Positions 21,703 to 32,787 are shown, counted from the first letter of the stretch. The stretch is DNA of 64,000 bases from Harringtonia aguacate (GCA_014183095.1 JACCPH010000022.1:310001-374000); one strand, 5' to 3'. Notes: generated by a model not told the origin, from the letters alone. Numbers and translations: made by a program.

Positions 21703-23049
21703 ATGACGGAAAGGTCACGCCCATATCACCGGTCCCGGACCAGCCTGCGAAAAGAAGCCAGAATGGATGCTGCCCAGGCGTCGCCCAACGCGCGCATAAC
21801 GTCGTTTTTCTACCCAATAAACTCGCCCTTTTCTTCCCCGACGGCTTCCGCCCCCCCTGCCTTCTCTTCCTCCTCCTCCTCTCCCTCCCCCTTCTCCTCG
21901 GCGGCTGGGCGTCCCCAGTCGGCGCCTCCCCAGTCCGCGGGCGCACGCCGGCCTCCGGAACCCCCTCACTATCCGCCGGGCCAGCGCCAGGCCCTGCGCG
22001 CCGTCGCCCAGGACACGTTGGCGGCGCTTCCGGAGCTGTTGCAGGAGCTGGGCACGGCCGACGTCGCGCGGACGGCCGCCAAGTTCACCTGGGACACGCT
22101 GCCACGCCTGGACCCGCGGGCCTGTCCCGGCTTCCTCTACCCGGCCACCGTGCGCGTGGTGCCCGCCGACACGCTCAATGCGGCGATCCAGCTGCTGGGA
22201 CGGCCGCCGCCCGCCGGCGGCGGTGGCTTTAACGGGGGCGGCGGCAGCAGCGGCGCGCCCCCGCTCGTCGTCAACTTTGCCAACCGCCACAGCCCCGGCG
22301 GCGGCTGGCGCAACGGCGCCATGGCGCAGGAGGAGGCCCTGTGCTACCGCAGCTCGCTCTCCCTCAGCCTGCGGCGCCGCCACTACCCGCTGGCCACCAA
22401 CGAGGTGCTCTACAGCCCCTACGTGCTGGTCATGCGCGCCGACCACCCGTCGGGCCACGCCCCGCTGTCGCCGGCCGTGCCGCCGCAGAGCCTGCCCGTC
22501 GTCAGCGTCATCAGCGTGGCCGCGCTGCGCGATCCGGGCGTGCGCAGCCTGACGGACGGTCACGGTCATGGTCACGGTCATAGCCAAGATCATGACCGCA
22601 GCCGCAGCCAAAGCCGCAGCCGCAGCCGCAGCCGCACTCGGTCCGTCGTGTCTGGCGCCTCGTCATCGTCGTCTTCCCACCCTCCGGACGCAGACGAGCC
22701 CCCCTCGCCTGCTGGTCCGACGACCAGGCTCGTCTTTGAGCGCGACTACGACCGCGCCATCACAAAGTCCAAGATGCGGCTGACCCTGCGCGCCGCCGCC
22801 ACCCACGGCCACGACCAGCTGGTGCTGGGCGCCCTCGGCTGCGGCGTCTTCCGCAACCCCCCCGAGGACGTCGCCCACTGCTGGCTCGAGGTCCTGCACG
22901 AGGACGAGTTTGCCGGCCACTGGTGGCGCGACGTCGTCTTTGCCGTCTACGACGGGCACCCAGACAGCCACCACGGGGGGGCCCCGCCGCGCGACAGCAC
23001 CAGCAACTACGGCATCTTCCACCGGGTCTTGGACGGGCAGCGTGTGTGA
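21703..23049 (+). CDS. Microbial-type poly(ADP-ribose) glycohydrolase (macrodomain PARG)
   Basis: Uninterrupted frame of 448 aa. The N-terminal 90 residues are Ser/Pro-rich and probably disordered. The helical start of the catalytic domain is LRAVAQDTLAALPELLQEL. The core carries VVNFANRHSPGGGWRNGAMAQEE in two adjoining blocks: the PARG signature GGG (199-201), seven residues, then QEE (209-211), with the catalytic glutamates. TNEVLYSPYVLVMR, the VVSVISVAALRDP block and LVLGALGCGVFRNPPEDVA follow. This is the TIGR02452/DUF2263 family, which hydrolyses ribose-ribose bonds of poly(ADP-ribose). A variable insert (plus-strand about 22555-22720) holds GHGHGHGH and then an RS-repeat stretch, seen in no conserved block. 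No signal peptide; nucleus or cytosol is likely. The next gene downstream on the same strand is a PARP, a functional opposite. A second ATG (MDAAQASPN, 21763) is a possible start. Confidence 0.9.
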   Translation: MTERSRPYHRSRTSLRKEARMDAAQASPNARITSFFYPINSPFSSPTASAPPAFSSSSSSPSPFSSAAGRPQSAPPQSAGARRPPEPPHYPPGQRQALRAVAQDTLAALPELLQELGTADVARTAAKFTWDTLPRLDPRACPGFLYPATVRVVPADTLNAAIQLLGRPPPAGGGGFNGGGGSSGAPPLVVNFANRHSPGGGWRNGAMAQEEALCYRSSLSLSLRRRHYPLATNEVLYSPYVLVMRADHPSGHAPLSPAVPPQSLPVVSVISVAALRDPGVRSLTDGHGHGHGHSQDHDRSRSQSRSRSRSRTRSVVSGASSSSSSHPPDADEPPSPAGPTTRLVFERDYDRAITKSKMRLTLRAAATHGHDQLVLGALGCGVFRNPPEDVAHCWLEVLHEDEFAGHWWRDVVFAVYDGHPDSHHGGAPPRDSTSNYGIFHRVLDGQRV

Positions 23050-25057
23050 TGTTTTTTTGAAGGAGAGAAAATTCCCTTTTCGACTGGGCTTGCTAACGGC
23101 ATTTGCGACAGAACGGTTGGGATGACCGGATGTTTCTTGTATTACGATTCTAGATCTATTCTTTTCTTTTCTTGTTTGAATTCCATTGTCTTGTTTTTTT
23201 CGTCGTCTCCCGCTTCTTGACAGATGTTCCTCCCATGCTCTCACCTGCAGGTGTCTCCGCTGAGCAGCCAGAAAACAAACGAACAAAAAAAAAAAAAACG
23301 TATTACTATGACGAGCTGCACCATATGACGCAGCGCTTCCAAAACATCGGTGCCTAGACCTGTCTGTCAGTCTGCCAGTCTGCCAGTCTGCCTGCCATTC
23401 CGCCTATCCGTCAGTCCATCCGCCGGTCCCCATGTAAGGCACCCGCTGAGCGGCCCAACCGTGGTTGACCGCCTCAAACACCACTGATTCGCTGTCGCTG
23501 CCGCTGCCGGGGGGCGCACACCGCACAGTGCGGGGCGGACAGTGGGCCACAGTGGATGGGCGCTGAGCGCTGAGCGGTGCAGCAGCAGCGTTCCTCTACA
23601 GGGCATTTTGGGGGGGGGGGAGGGGGGAGGTGGCTGTCCTAGAAAGCGAAGCAAGGCACGCGTCCTGACAGGTCCAACAGGTCCAACCAGACTCGACCAA
23701 CCAAACAAAAACATATATGCAAGGATATCAGCCCAGATGTGACGGATCGACAACAGGTCGACAACAGGTCGACAACGGGTCATGTCCTCTTTTCGTCCGA
23801 TTGGGCCTGGACGGGCAGACCTCGTGGCCACTGTGCTGTTTGCTGTTTATTGACCCCTTTTGTCCAGGCACAACAGCAGCACCTCTACGTCATCGTCTCA
23901 TTGGGCAGCACTGCGAGCGAGTCATCTATCCCCATCGACGGGGCCAGCGACCATGCAGAGGCCATGCAGAGGCCATGCTCGCTTTGTTTTTTTATCATTA
24001 TTTTTATCATTATTTTTATCATTATTTTTATCATTATTTTTATTTTTATTTTTATTTCGTATTTTGTTTCGTATTTGCATTATTCTTTTGCTTTGTCTGA
24101 TTATCTGCTCGCTTGCTACCCAACCATCCCGGCAAGGCCCTCCCCCCTCCTATCACCTCTGGCCGCCCTCAGCTCCGACTCGACCACACGCCAGGGCAAG
24201 TCCACTCAGGGCCCCCTTTCCGTGCTCGTGCTCATTATTCAGCGCCCATCCGGCACCCATCCAGAGCCCGACCGTGTGATAGCGCGCAGCACTGGCGAGA
24301 GAGAGGGGGCCACCTCTCCACCGTGATCTGACCGCCGAGTGCAGAGCTCACTGGCCGTCGTGTCCGCGTGGTCATCAGCCATCAGTCATCAGCACTTCCC
24401 CCTTACAGTGTTCACCTCGTGTCATGGGAGACCAGATGCATGAGACGCAGCTGGAGCTGGGAGAGAGCCCACTCGGGTCCGCCCTTCCTCTCTTCCTTCC
24501 TCGCCTTCCACCTACCCCCCTCCCCCCCCCCCCCCCCCCCTGCTTTCCGCAGTGCTTCCGATTTGCCTTGTCCTTTGCCCTGTTGACACGCTGTGCTAGA
24601 ATAGGTGCCAGCAGGAGCACGACAGTGGGGCGGCAGGCAAGCAAACATGCGAGCCCCATATGAGGGACCCATGAGGGACCGAGAGAGAAGGAGAGAGAGA
24701 GGGGGGAGAGAGCGCCTATGCTCCTCTCGACGGCCCAAGTACGGGAAAATCATCGTCATGGCGCGTCTCGCCTTCACAGCCTCACACGCGGGACGAAAAA
24801 AGGGCCCCAGAACCCGTCCCGCCTGCATACGGGCTTATAATAAAGTGGCTCTGAGCTCCTGGTGAAGGAGAACGTGGATTTTTGACGCGGACCAGCACAA
24901 CAGACAAACTCTTTTTTCTCTTTTCCAAAGGCCATACCGAATTCTTGCACATTCTCACCTTTCCTCTCTCCAGAACCTCTGAACCTCTCCTACTCTTCAC
25001 GTCTCTCACTTCTTTGCGTCTTTTCATCTGTTGTGTCTCGTCCCCCCCTCCTTCACC
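23050..25057. other. Intergenic region between PARG and PARP
   Basis: 2.0 kb without a supported gene. It is rich in simple repeats: GTCTGCCA units near 23369-23395, an 11-bp CGACAACAGGT unit three times (23748-23780), a GAGGCCATGCA direct repeat (23957-23978), the 12-bp AT-rich repeat at 23989-24052, and a C-run near 24523-24540. A C/T-rich leader precedes the PARP start (24950-25057). Confidence 0.65.
23989..24052 (+). repeat. 12-bp AT-rich tandem repeat
   Basis: The unit TTTTTATCATTA is repeated four times in perfect register, followed by TTTTTA-type half units. It lies midway between the PARG stop and the PARP start. Confidence 0.9.
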
Positions 25058-26161
25058 ATGTCGCTGGTCTTGCACAACAGGAGAACCGACCTCCGCCTCA
25101 ACCCTGACCCGCAGTCCTACCGGGCCGCACCTGGCGTATGCTGACCCCCCTCCTCTTCCTTCTAGTTGACTTTCCAACCATCACGATGTTTCTCTGCTGA
25201 CCTCTGCTGCCATAGGAGCTCTTTCTCCTGTCCACCTCCGACCCGCGCCACAAGATCAGTGCGTATAGACCAGAGAGAGAGGGTAAAGATACCGCACAGA
25301 GAAAAAGCTGACAACATTCCTCGCAACACAGTCAAGGACATGTTCTACGATGGCTGGGAGCACCCAGACAAGTCGTGCAGTGTCAAGTCCGTCTATGTCC
25401 TGTCCCACAGCCATGTCGAGTGGCTAAAGAGGACGCTGTACGCCACAAAGTACGACATCTCCCACTTCCTGTCCACATTTGCCCCCTCCCCTTTCCTCTC
25501 GACATCGAGCTAAACCGGTATATGCATCTCAGGGGCGACACGGAACTTCTCTTCCACGGCACCACGCGGGCCTGCATGATCGGCGAGAGCACCGGCATGC
25601 CGTGCCAGGACCCGCGCTGCAGCATCTGCTGCATTCTCAAGTCCTCGTTCAAGCTGTCGCACTCCTGTAGGCCTCCCTTCCCCCGCAACTTGGGCACGCC
25701 TGACGCTAACTGTTCCCAGCCCCGGCCGGCATGTTTGGACGCGGCATCTACTCTACGCCGTGCTCGTCAAGTAGGTAGCAGCACAGGAGCCGTAGGCAAT
25801 GTACAGAATGCTGAATGTTGAATGCTGACACCGGATGACCAGAGGCCGACAGCTACGCCCGCAACATTTTCGTCCGCTCACGGCTGCACGCCGTCCTCAT
25901 CTGCGCCGTCGCCTGCAACCGCAAGCAGCCCATCTACTTTGACTGCCAGCACCGCACCGGCCCGGACCACCCTTTCGACTCTGTACGTCTCTCTCTCTCT
26001 CTCTATTTGTCTCCCTCACCCGTGCTGACCTTCTACAGGTGTCGGCCGTGACCCGCGACAAGGGTGGCTCCGTCAACTACCCCGAGGTCGTCGTCTACGA
26101 GGAGGGCGCCATCATCCCGCTGGGCGTGGTCATGTACACGCGGTCCGGCTGGGTTCCATGA
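25058..26161 (+). CDS. Compact single-domain PARP (ADP-ribosyltransferase)
   Basis: Seven short exons (25058-25135, 25216-25258, 25332-25449, 25533-25666, 25720-25770, 25843-25982, 26039-26161) join in frame to 228 aa. The ART fold is clear. LLFHGTTR gives His88, GMFGRGIYST gives Tyr135, and NYPEVVVYEE gives Glu204, so the H-Y-E triad typical of poly-ADP-ribosylating PARPs is complete. SKADSYA after the Tyr block, VLICAVACN and IIPLGVVMY are the expected strands. Between His and Tyr sits a Cys group (C104, C109, C112, C113; motif MPCQDPRCSICC) that could bind zinc. No BRCT, WGR, SAP or zinc-finger domain is present, so it differs from PARP1-like fungal PrpA proteins. Polymer versus mono-ADP-ribose activity and target are unknown. 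Its neighbour 2 kb upstream is a PARG. The exon-3 donor (GTACGA) was chosen because it alone keeps frame into GDTELLFHG. Confidence 0.87.
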
Positions 26162-26861
26162 GCCAGACATGGGAACTGCGGCGTTGTGATTTTTTTTTCA
26201 AGCAAACGGTAGCATTTTTTTCTTCTTCTTTTCTTTTTCTTCTTCCTTGACAGTCATGTCCAGTTGTCCAGTCCTGTTCTCTACAGTCTTGTTCTGTTTG
26301 TTCTCATTGGAGTCGCTTCTATCTGGTTTCGGTCTTTTTTTTTTTTTATCTTGTTGGTTCACCTTACTCAGAAATCTCCTGGAGGGATGTGAGGGCAGCC
26401 TTTGGCGTGTGCTTGGAGACGGTCGTTTGCCTGGTTCTGGCACGAAATTCAGATGGCGTTAGGCACAATGTGCAGGAGAGAGAATACTTTTGGCGAGGCG
26501 CCCTGTTTGTTGCATTATGGATATTAGCAAATAAACTGTAAAACCCAAACAAAACCCCTAAACAATGTGCAATAAATAAATACAGTGGTATTGTGACGCA
26601 GACAACGGCCACGTCGACAGTCACGTAAGGGACAATGAGCCTGTGACGTCAGATCCATTTAAATGCGAAACGCCAGCAAGATGCAGTACAAATAAATGAC
26701 TCCTCAGCCAAAGCGAACAACGTCATGACCGCTACTATGACAGTCTGCAGAAGATCGAGTTGAAAAGGGGGAACATCCCCACCAGCAAACCCGACCAAAA
26801 CAAAACAAATGAAAAAAAAAAAAGATAACAGAATACAGGCTTGCGCCCTCCCTCCACTCTT
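26162..26861. other. Convergent intergenic region PARP / unknown gene
   Basis: 700 bp between facing stop codons, AT-richer than the flanks, with T-runs near 26190-26240 and 26335 (3' processing of the PARP) and A-runs near 26810 (3' end of the minus-strand gene). No gene seen. Confidence 0.6.
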
Positions 26862-28476
26862 TTACATGGTCATCGTCTGCTCAATGTCGTCCATCATCCG
26901 GTACGCCTCGGCGGCCAGCGCCCGGCAGTCCCTGCCGTATACATCTTCCTCCTCTGCGTGCTCTGCGTGCTCTGCGTGCTCTGCGTGCTCTGCGTGCTCT
27001 GCGTCCTCTGCGTCCTCCTCGTAATGCCCGACCACGACGGCGACGTAGTCCTTGTCGTGCGGGGACGCCGTCTCGGCCACCCGGGCAAACCCCATCTTCC
27101 ACCGTTGCCACCGCTCGAGCATCGTCTCTCCGCTGGCGCAGCCGCCCATGCTGCCACTGTCGGCGTCCTCAGCATCCTCAATGTCCTCGTCGGCGGCGTC
27201 TTCCGATGACAACGATGGCGACGACAGCCTCGCCTGCAGCTGCCGCAGCTTCTGCTGCCGCTGCTGCCGCTCCTCCCGCTGCCGCCGGGTCAGCTGGCGG
27301 TACAGCCGCCGCCCATCCCACAGGATCCACTGGGCCGCCGCCGAGACGACGTAGCGCGCGCAGCGCCTCTCGTCCGGGTCGTCGGCGCGGAAGCGGCCGT
27401 CGAGGGCGTCGCCGAGGATGCCAAAGGGGAACACATAGGCCATGCGAAAGTCGAGGGCGGCCATGTGGACGATGAAGCGGTCGAGCTGGGCGAGGCGGTC
27501 GGCGGCGGCGGCGGTGGTGATGGTGGTGTCGCTCCGACTGCAGCGGATGTCCGCCTGCTGCTGCTGCTGCTCATAGGCGTAGCCGATGACGCGCCGGATC
27601 ACGTCAAAGACGTCGACGTCGACATCGACGCGCGCAGACTCTGGGTCCTGAAGACGTGTGTCAGGCCAGCAGAGATGAAGGGCAAGAAGGGGGGGGGGGG
27701 GGGCTCACTGCGGGATGCGCCAGCAGGTGCGTGAGCAGATGCGCCAGCCTGGAAAACACCCGGTGGCTGTAATACGGCATGTCTTGCGCCGTGCAAAAGA
27801 ACAGGGTCACCAGAGAGTACACCACCTCGGCGGACCGCGGCCCGGCGGGCAGCCGCGCCAGGATCCGGTCGGCGGCCTCGGACGGCTCCGTGTGGCTCTC
27901 GGGCCGCACGTACTCGTCGACGATTTCGCCCATGGCCTTGTACGCGGCGCCCGACACGACGCCGCCGCCGCCGCCGCTGCTGCTGCTGCCGCCACCTTGG
28001 CGCGAGCCCCTCGAGGCCGGCCGCATCGCCTGCCCGCACCGCCGCATGCCGACCACGAACCGGCGCCAGAAGCCGGCATCGTCTGAGATCCGCTCCGCGG
28101 CCACGGCTTCCCTGTTGTCCGCGCACCGCTTCTCATCGAGCCAGACGGCGCTGTCTGTAGATCCGCTGCTGCCATTGTCGCTGCTGTTGTCATCGTCGAG
28201 CAGCTTGTCGTAGGCTTGCGACTCGGCCCCAAAGGACCACCGCTTCTTCTGCTTTGTCCTCCTCGTCGCCTTCTTCATCTCCTCCTTTTCTGCACGGCAC
28301 AGCTTTCCCAAGAGGCGCGAGGGAGCCGCCTGGGTCCGCCACGCGACCTTGCGTCCTGGCATCCTTCTTCGCCGAGCCGGCTGCTGCCTCACGCCAGACG
28401 CGTCAGAGACCACGAGCTGGCGGGTCATGTCTGAGAAATAATGGGCGCCGTCGGACTCCAGATCGAGATTGGCCAT
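26862..28476 (-). CDS. Uncharacterised protein, 517 aa, with HAE repeat tail
   Basis: Two exons on the minus strand (27709-28476 and 26862-27647), splicing LLAHPA to DPESARVDVD with a CTTCAG acceptor, give 517 aa. I do not recognise the family. The N-terminal third is basic and low complexity (RRRRMPGRKV; MKKATRRTKQKKRW), then a Ser/Gly-rich linker. A globular helical core follows: AAYKAMGEIVDEYV, ADRILARLPAGPRSAEVVYSLVTLFFC and YYSHRVFSRLAHLL before the intron, LDRFIVHMAALDF and YVVSAAAQWILWDGRRLYRQL after it. This core is probably the conserved part. The C-terminus is acidic and contains a 9-bp tandem repeat (plus-strand 26952-27014) coding HAE five times and DAE twice. An in-frame ATG at 28506 would add 10 residues; 28476 is preferred because MANLDLESDGAHYF starts cleanly. 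No signal peptide or membrane segment. Confidence 0.72.
26952..27014 (-). repeat. 9-bp coding minisatellite (HAE/DAE repeats)
   Basis: Plus-strand unit CTCTGCGTG occurs five times, followed by CTCTGCGTC twice, in the coding frame of the minus-strand gene. It is translated as five His-Ala-Glu and two Asp-Ala-Glu triplets, so copy-number change would not break the frame. Confidence 0.9.
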
Positions 28477-29254
28477 TTTTGTTGGGGGAGTGGATTGTAC
28501 CAGCATGCATCCATGTATCCCGACTTGGTGGCTGTGTTCAGTGGACAAAGGGATCAGGAAGACGAAAGGGAGAGAGGGAAACGGAGGGGGATTAAGTATT
28601 CGGCAGCCAGTGCTATTCGAGGAGTCCAGCGACACGCCGGACGAGATGCACTGCCTCGAGACAGCAGGCCATCCTCCCAAAACCGTTGCGCATTTCTGCG
28701 TACGTGTGTTGGGAAAAGTGTTTCAATGCAGCGGTTAGGACACCCCGGCGCAGTGTGCCTGGGAATCCAGTGGCGGAGAGGAAATGCTGTGGATGGGCTG
28801 TGCGTTTCATGGGCTGGCAGTCATCGCCAATAAGACCGCCGTCAGTAGCGCCGACCAATGCCGGGGCCAGGACTGCCCAGAAGTCGGAGGGAGCAGCTCT
28901 CTGAAATCTGATCAAACAACGCTCTCGTAAATTTTTATGATCCCACTATTTATTCACATAGGCTACTTTTGTATTTTTTTCGTAAATCTGAAACGGGCCA
29001 AACCAGGCAGCAAAATGCAAAAAGTGTACATGACAAAAAAGACACAAACAGTTGGCCAAAATGTCAAAGCAATGCTTCTTGACAGCATGGGTCGAAAGAA
29101 TGAAGGTGGTGGTGGTACTAGCACTAGACAGTTATGATAAGAGTTTGGACAAAAATGGCATGAATACAAATTACCCCGAAAGTGTGACAAAGGAAATCCT
29201 GTACAGAAATCACATGTGCCCAGTCCAAGGGGGGCATAAGCAACGGGGTTTCGC
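28477..29254. other. Intergenic region, tandem minus-strand genes
   Basis: 778 bp holding the promoter of the 517-aa gene and the 3' end of the next minus-strand gene. A/T-rich from 28920 to 29170. No gene supported. Confidence 0.6.
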
Positions 29255-32200
29255 TTAGTGCAGGCGCTCTTTCAGATACACAACAGCTGCATAGCCAGCG
29301 CAGCACTTTGTGCTCATATTGTGCGAGCACCAGGGGCACTTGACCATGGTGGTGATGGCTCCGGACACTCCAAGCTCCCGGTCTGTGACCATGGCATCCG
29401 GCTGGGCCATGCATTCGTAGACACGCGACGGCATGTCATGGAAATACTTGCAGTGGCAGCACTCCACAAGCATCTTTGCCATGGGCTTCACCATCTGCTG
29501 TTCCGGTTCTTGGGCAGGTATGCGGAAGTGCGGTGACGAAGTGCCAACCGATGACGAAGGGGGCGCCGGCAGCAAGGCCTTGGGAGCTGGCCGCGACAAG
29601 TGGGCTGAGTGTGCAAGCGCCGACGCCGGCGCCGGCGCCGCTGCTGATGACGATGCCGACATGTTGGCCTTGGCCGAGCGAATGACATTCGACAGTGGCG
29701 AAGACACCAACGGTATCGTCCGCCTTGCCTCCTGCAGATACATGGCGCTTGGCGTGCTGCGCCCAGATGAAGAAGGCCGTTGCACGTCTGCGTCGGTGGG
29801 GGAGGTGGAATGACTCTTCGACTTGTGAGCTCCGTTCGTTTCATGTCCGTGAGGCGTATGAATATGGACATGTGTAGCCTCCTCGCGTTGCCTGGCCTCC
29901 TCCTTGGCGGCTGATGTGCTGCGCTTCTCATGGCTGCGGTGGGCATTCTGTCGTGGCGTGTCATCAGCTTCCATCGACGGCATTTCGTCGGCGTCGTGGA
30001 AGGACTGCTTCGAAGAAGCTCCACTCGCTTCTCTAGAACGGCTCTCTGGATTTGTCTGGGCTTCAAGCAGTCCAGTCGACTTGGATGTTCTTGTCTTGCT
30101 GACCTCGACAGTGGCCCCAGAGCGGTCTTCCTGGTTCGACAGGGTCGTGACAAATGACTGGGCATCGGCGTCCGCCCCAGCCGCCTTCGTACCCCACGCG
30201 TCGTCCAGAAGGCCAAGTCCCTCGGTCAAGTTAGAAGCAGATTCGGAGGCACCAGCCTTGTTCGGACGGTTATCCTCTGGATCCTGCAGCACCTCCAAGA
30301 CGAGGCCACGACTTCCCGGTCGCTTGACGGCTTCGAGGAGGCGTCCGCTGCTGCTCGGCCTCTTGATACCTGTCGTAGCCCTCTCTTTGCTGCCTTCACT
30401 GCCGAGAGCATGCTTTGTGGTCACGTCTTCATGGCTGGATGCTGTCATCCGGGGGCTGCTTCCCTTGGTCGACTGTGGCCTCGAGGTGTCTGGCGTACTG
30501 GCCGGGGAAGCGGGCGTGGAAGAATCTTCATGGAACGACGACGCCGACGAGCCTTCCGATGGGCGGCTGCTCATTCGTTTCGGATGAGAAGCCAGGGTGT
30601 CGGAATTGACTTCCCCAAGAATACGACATGCCTTTGGAAGATGGGCAAGGCCTTTCTGCCCGTCCGAGGTCGGTATGGATGTTGTTGACCGAGTGCCGCT
30701 GGGGGACTCTAGTGAGATTTGGGGCGTGCTCTGTGGCTGCTTGTCCGTCGGAGGATAAGTGGCGAGCGACGTGGCTGACGATGCCGGCTGGCTCAGAGCG
30801 TCCACCGATTTCCCGCCCAAACTGCGAACACCACTAGGCGTAGATCGTCCCGAGGAAGAGCTCCGCTTGCCCATACGAGACCTGATTGACGACAAAATGC
30901 CCCCGGCGGGGGTGGTCGAATCCAGGCTTGTTGGGGAGTCATTGGCGTCGTCATCCTTGTCAACGCTCCGGATTCTTGGGGGTGACGCCGAAGTCGGTGA
31001 TCGGCGTGGCATCTTCTGTGTCGTTGTCTCGGTCCCGTCAGACTCCCCGTGGGTTTTGCCAGGCAGGTCGGTCTTGGACCTAGCTAGAAAAGACATTCTA
31101 GACTGGGACGAAGACGGCCTCTGGCTTGACATCGAACGCTTCTGAACGGGCTGGTTTTGCTCGAACAGAGCAGGTTGGTTGGTCGGGTTGGGAAGTGCAG
31201 CCTCTTCCATGAACCCTGCGATCGATCGTTCAATGCTTTGGGCTCTGGCCTTGCGGACGTAGCTGCTGATCGTGCCAGAAATCGTCTGGCGGCCCCTGTG
31301 GCCGCTGCTGATGGGGGGTGTCGAAGAGTCAAGCGATGGCTCTCTGGAGCTCGAGCTGTTCTTATTTCGAGATCTAAAAAATCTCGGCTTGTCTTCCACT
31401 TTGGGAGAGGCAGGGGCAGAGGTCGAGTTGCGCCGAGTGTGGATAGTAGGAAGCGCGTTTCTCAGTGCGTGCGAGCGGGAAGAGGTTGGCGGATACGACA
31501 TCTTGTCGCTGCCGGGTGTCGTGGGCGAAGAGGAGGCGGTATTGGAAGCTTCCGATGCCAAAACAGTCAAGGGAGCTTTCGGCTCGGTCCTTCGCCCCCT
31601 TTCATGTGCTGAAGAGGCACCTTCGTTTTCTTTTCCCCTGCTGCCATGAGCATGCCCGTGTCGGGTCTTCTCTGGCGGAGCCTGAACTGCCCGGGGCGCA
31701 GCTGCCGGAGCCTGAGATGATAGAACAGGAGCCGTCTGTGAGCTGGCTAGGTGGTGGTGCCTTGGAGCGCCAACCGCAGCACCTGTGTGCATCCCCCGCA
31801 CTTCTGGGACCAAGGTTTCGTGCAACACCGGCACGCTCGCACTTAGCTTACTCCCAGCCTTGCTGCTGTCGAGGTGACCTGAGGCAGAACTGGATGAGCG
31901 TTCTCCTGTGACGTTGTGCTTCGTGTTTTCCTGGGGTGGAGCCTTGGAGAGCCGGTTGGAATGCTTCTTCTTGGAAGCTGCCTTGAGCTCATGCTCGGCC
32001 AATTTCTTCTCCTTCTTGCGCTGCTGCTCGGCCTCCTTCTTCTTCTTCTTCTTCTTGCTCTGACCATAGCCTTCCCAGCTAGGCGATTGGCATATTGAAG
32101 ATTGATCAGATTCAGAGGCTTCGCTTTCCTCGCCATCGTCGTCATCGTCGTTATCACTGCCGTCATGGCCCAGGATCGGCGCCGACGTTTCCCGTGGCGT

Positions 32201-32787
32201 CTTATCGTCATCCTCCTCGGGCTCATGGGACTGCTCATCGAGTTCGGCAGGCATAGGTCGGACATCAACGTCAATTTGAGGCTCCTTTCCCTTCCTTGTG
32301 AGATCCCGTGGTGGAGGGATTGTGATGGACAGAGGTGGCAGCGGATTGACGCGAGGCAGAGACGGAGTGTCCTGCTGGCCTAGCTGTGGTTGAACCCGAA
32401 CTTCCTTTGGGTTTCGGCGGACTTGAATGGGAGGCTGCTTGATCTGAACACGGACTGACATGCTTGAATCGTTTCTTGGTGGCGGTGTCTGAGTGCTCTG
32501 GAGCCTCGCGAGCTGCATCGAAAACAAGGTGTCAGACAGATTGGGAACTGAAGACGTCTGGAAATAGAAATCCCAGGGAGAAGAGGAGGACGCCATGACG
32601 AAGACGCGGAAAGTGGAGAGAGGTGAAAGAAGGGTAGAGGGCACAGAGGCTTGAGAAGAACTGGAGGATGTGGCGAGCAGGGTAGGGAAGCAGCTCTTAC
32701 TTTGTACTTTTTTTCCAGATTCAGCATCTGTTGGAAGCTATCCCTTCTTGGGGGGGGCTTTTGCCCATCGAACCGGCCAGTCGCCAT
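29255..32787 (-). CDS. Large disordered protein with conserved Cys-rich C-terminal domain
   Basis: Two exons on the minus strand (32701-32787, 29255-32557) give 1129 aa. The first exon codes a short helix (FQQMLNLEKKYK) and splices to TSSVPNLSDTLFSMQLARL. Most of the protein is Ser/Pro/Thr-rich and probably disordered, with a Lys-rich coiled-coil stretch (KKKKKKKEAEQQRKKEKKLAEHELKAA, given in parts: plus-strand about 31990-32065) and many SSGRSTPS-type phospho-sites. The last 75 residues are compact: ECCHCKYFHDMPSRVYECM, then TDRELGVSGAITTMVKCPWC and HNMSTKCCAGYAAVVYL. The Cys spacing suggests one or two zinc sites. I recall this tail as strongly conserved in hypothetical proteins of filamentous ascomycetes, but no function is known to me. 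No signal peptide or TM segment. Confidence 0.78.
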
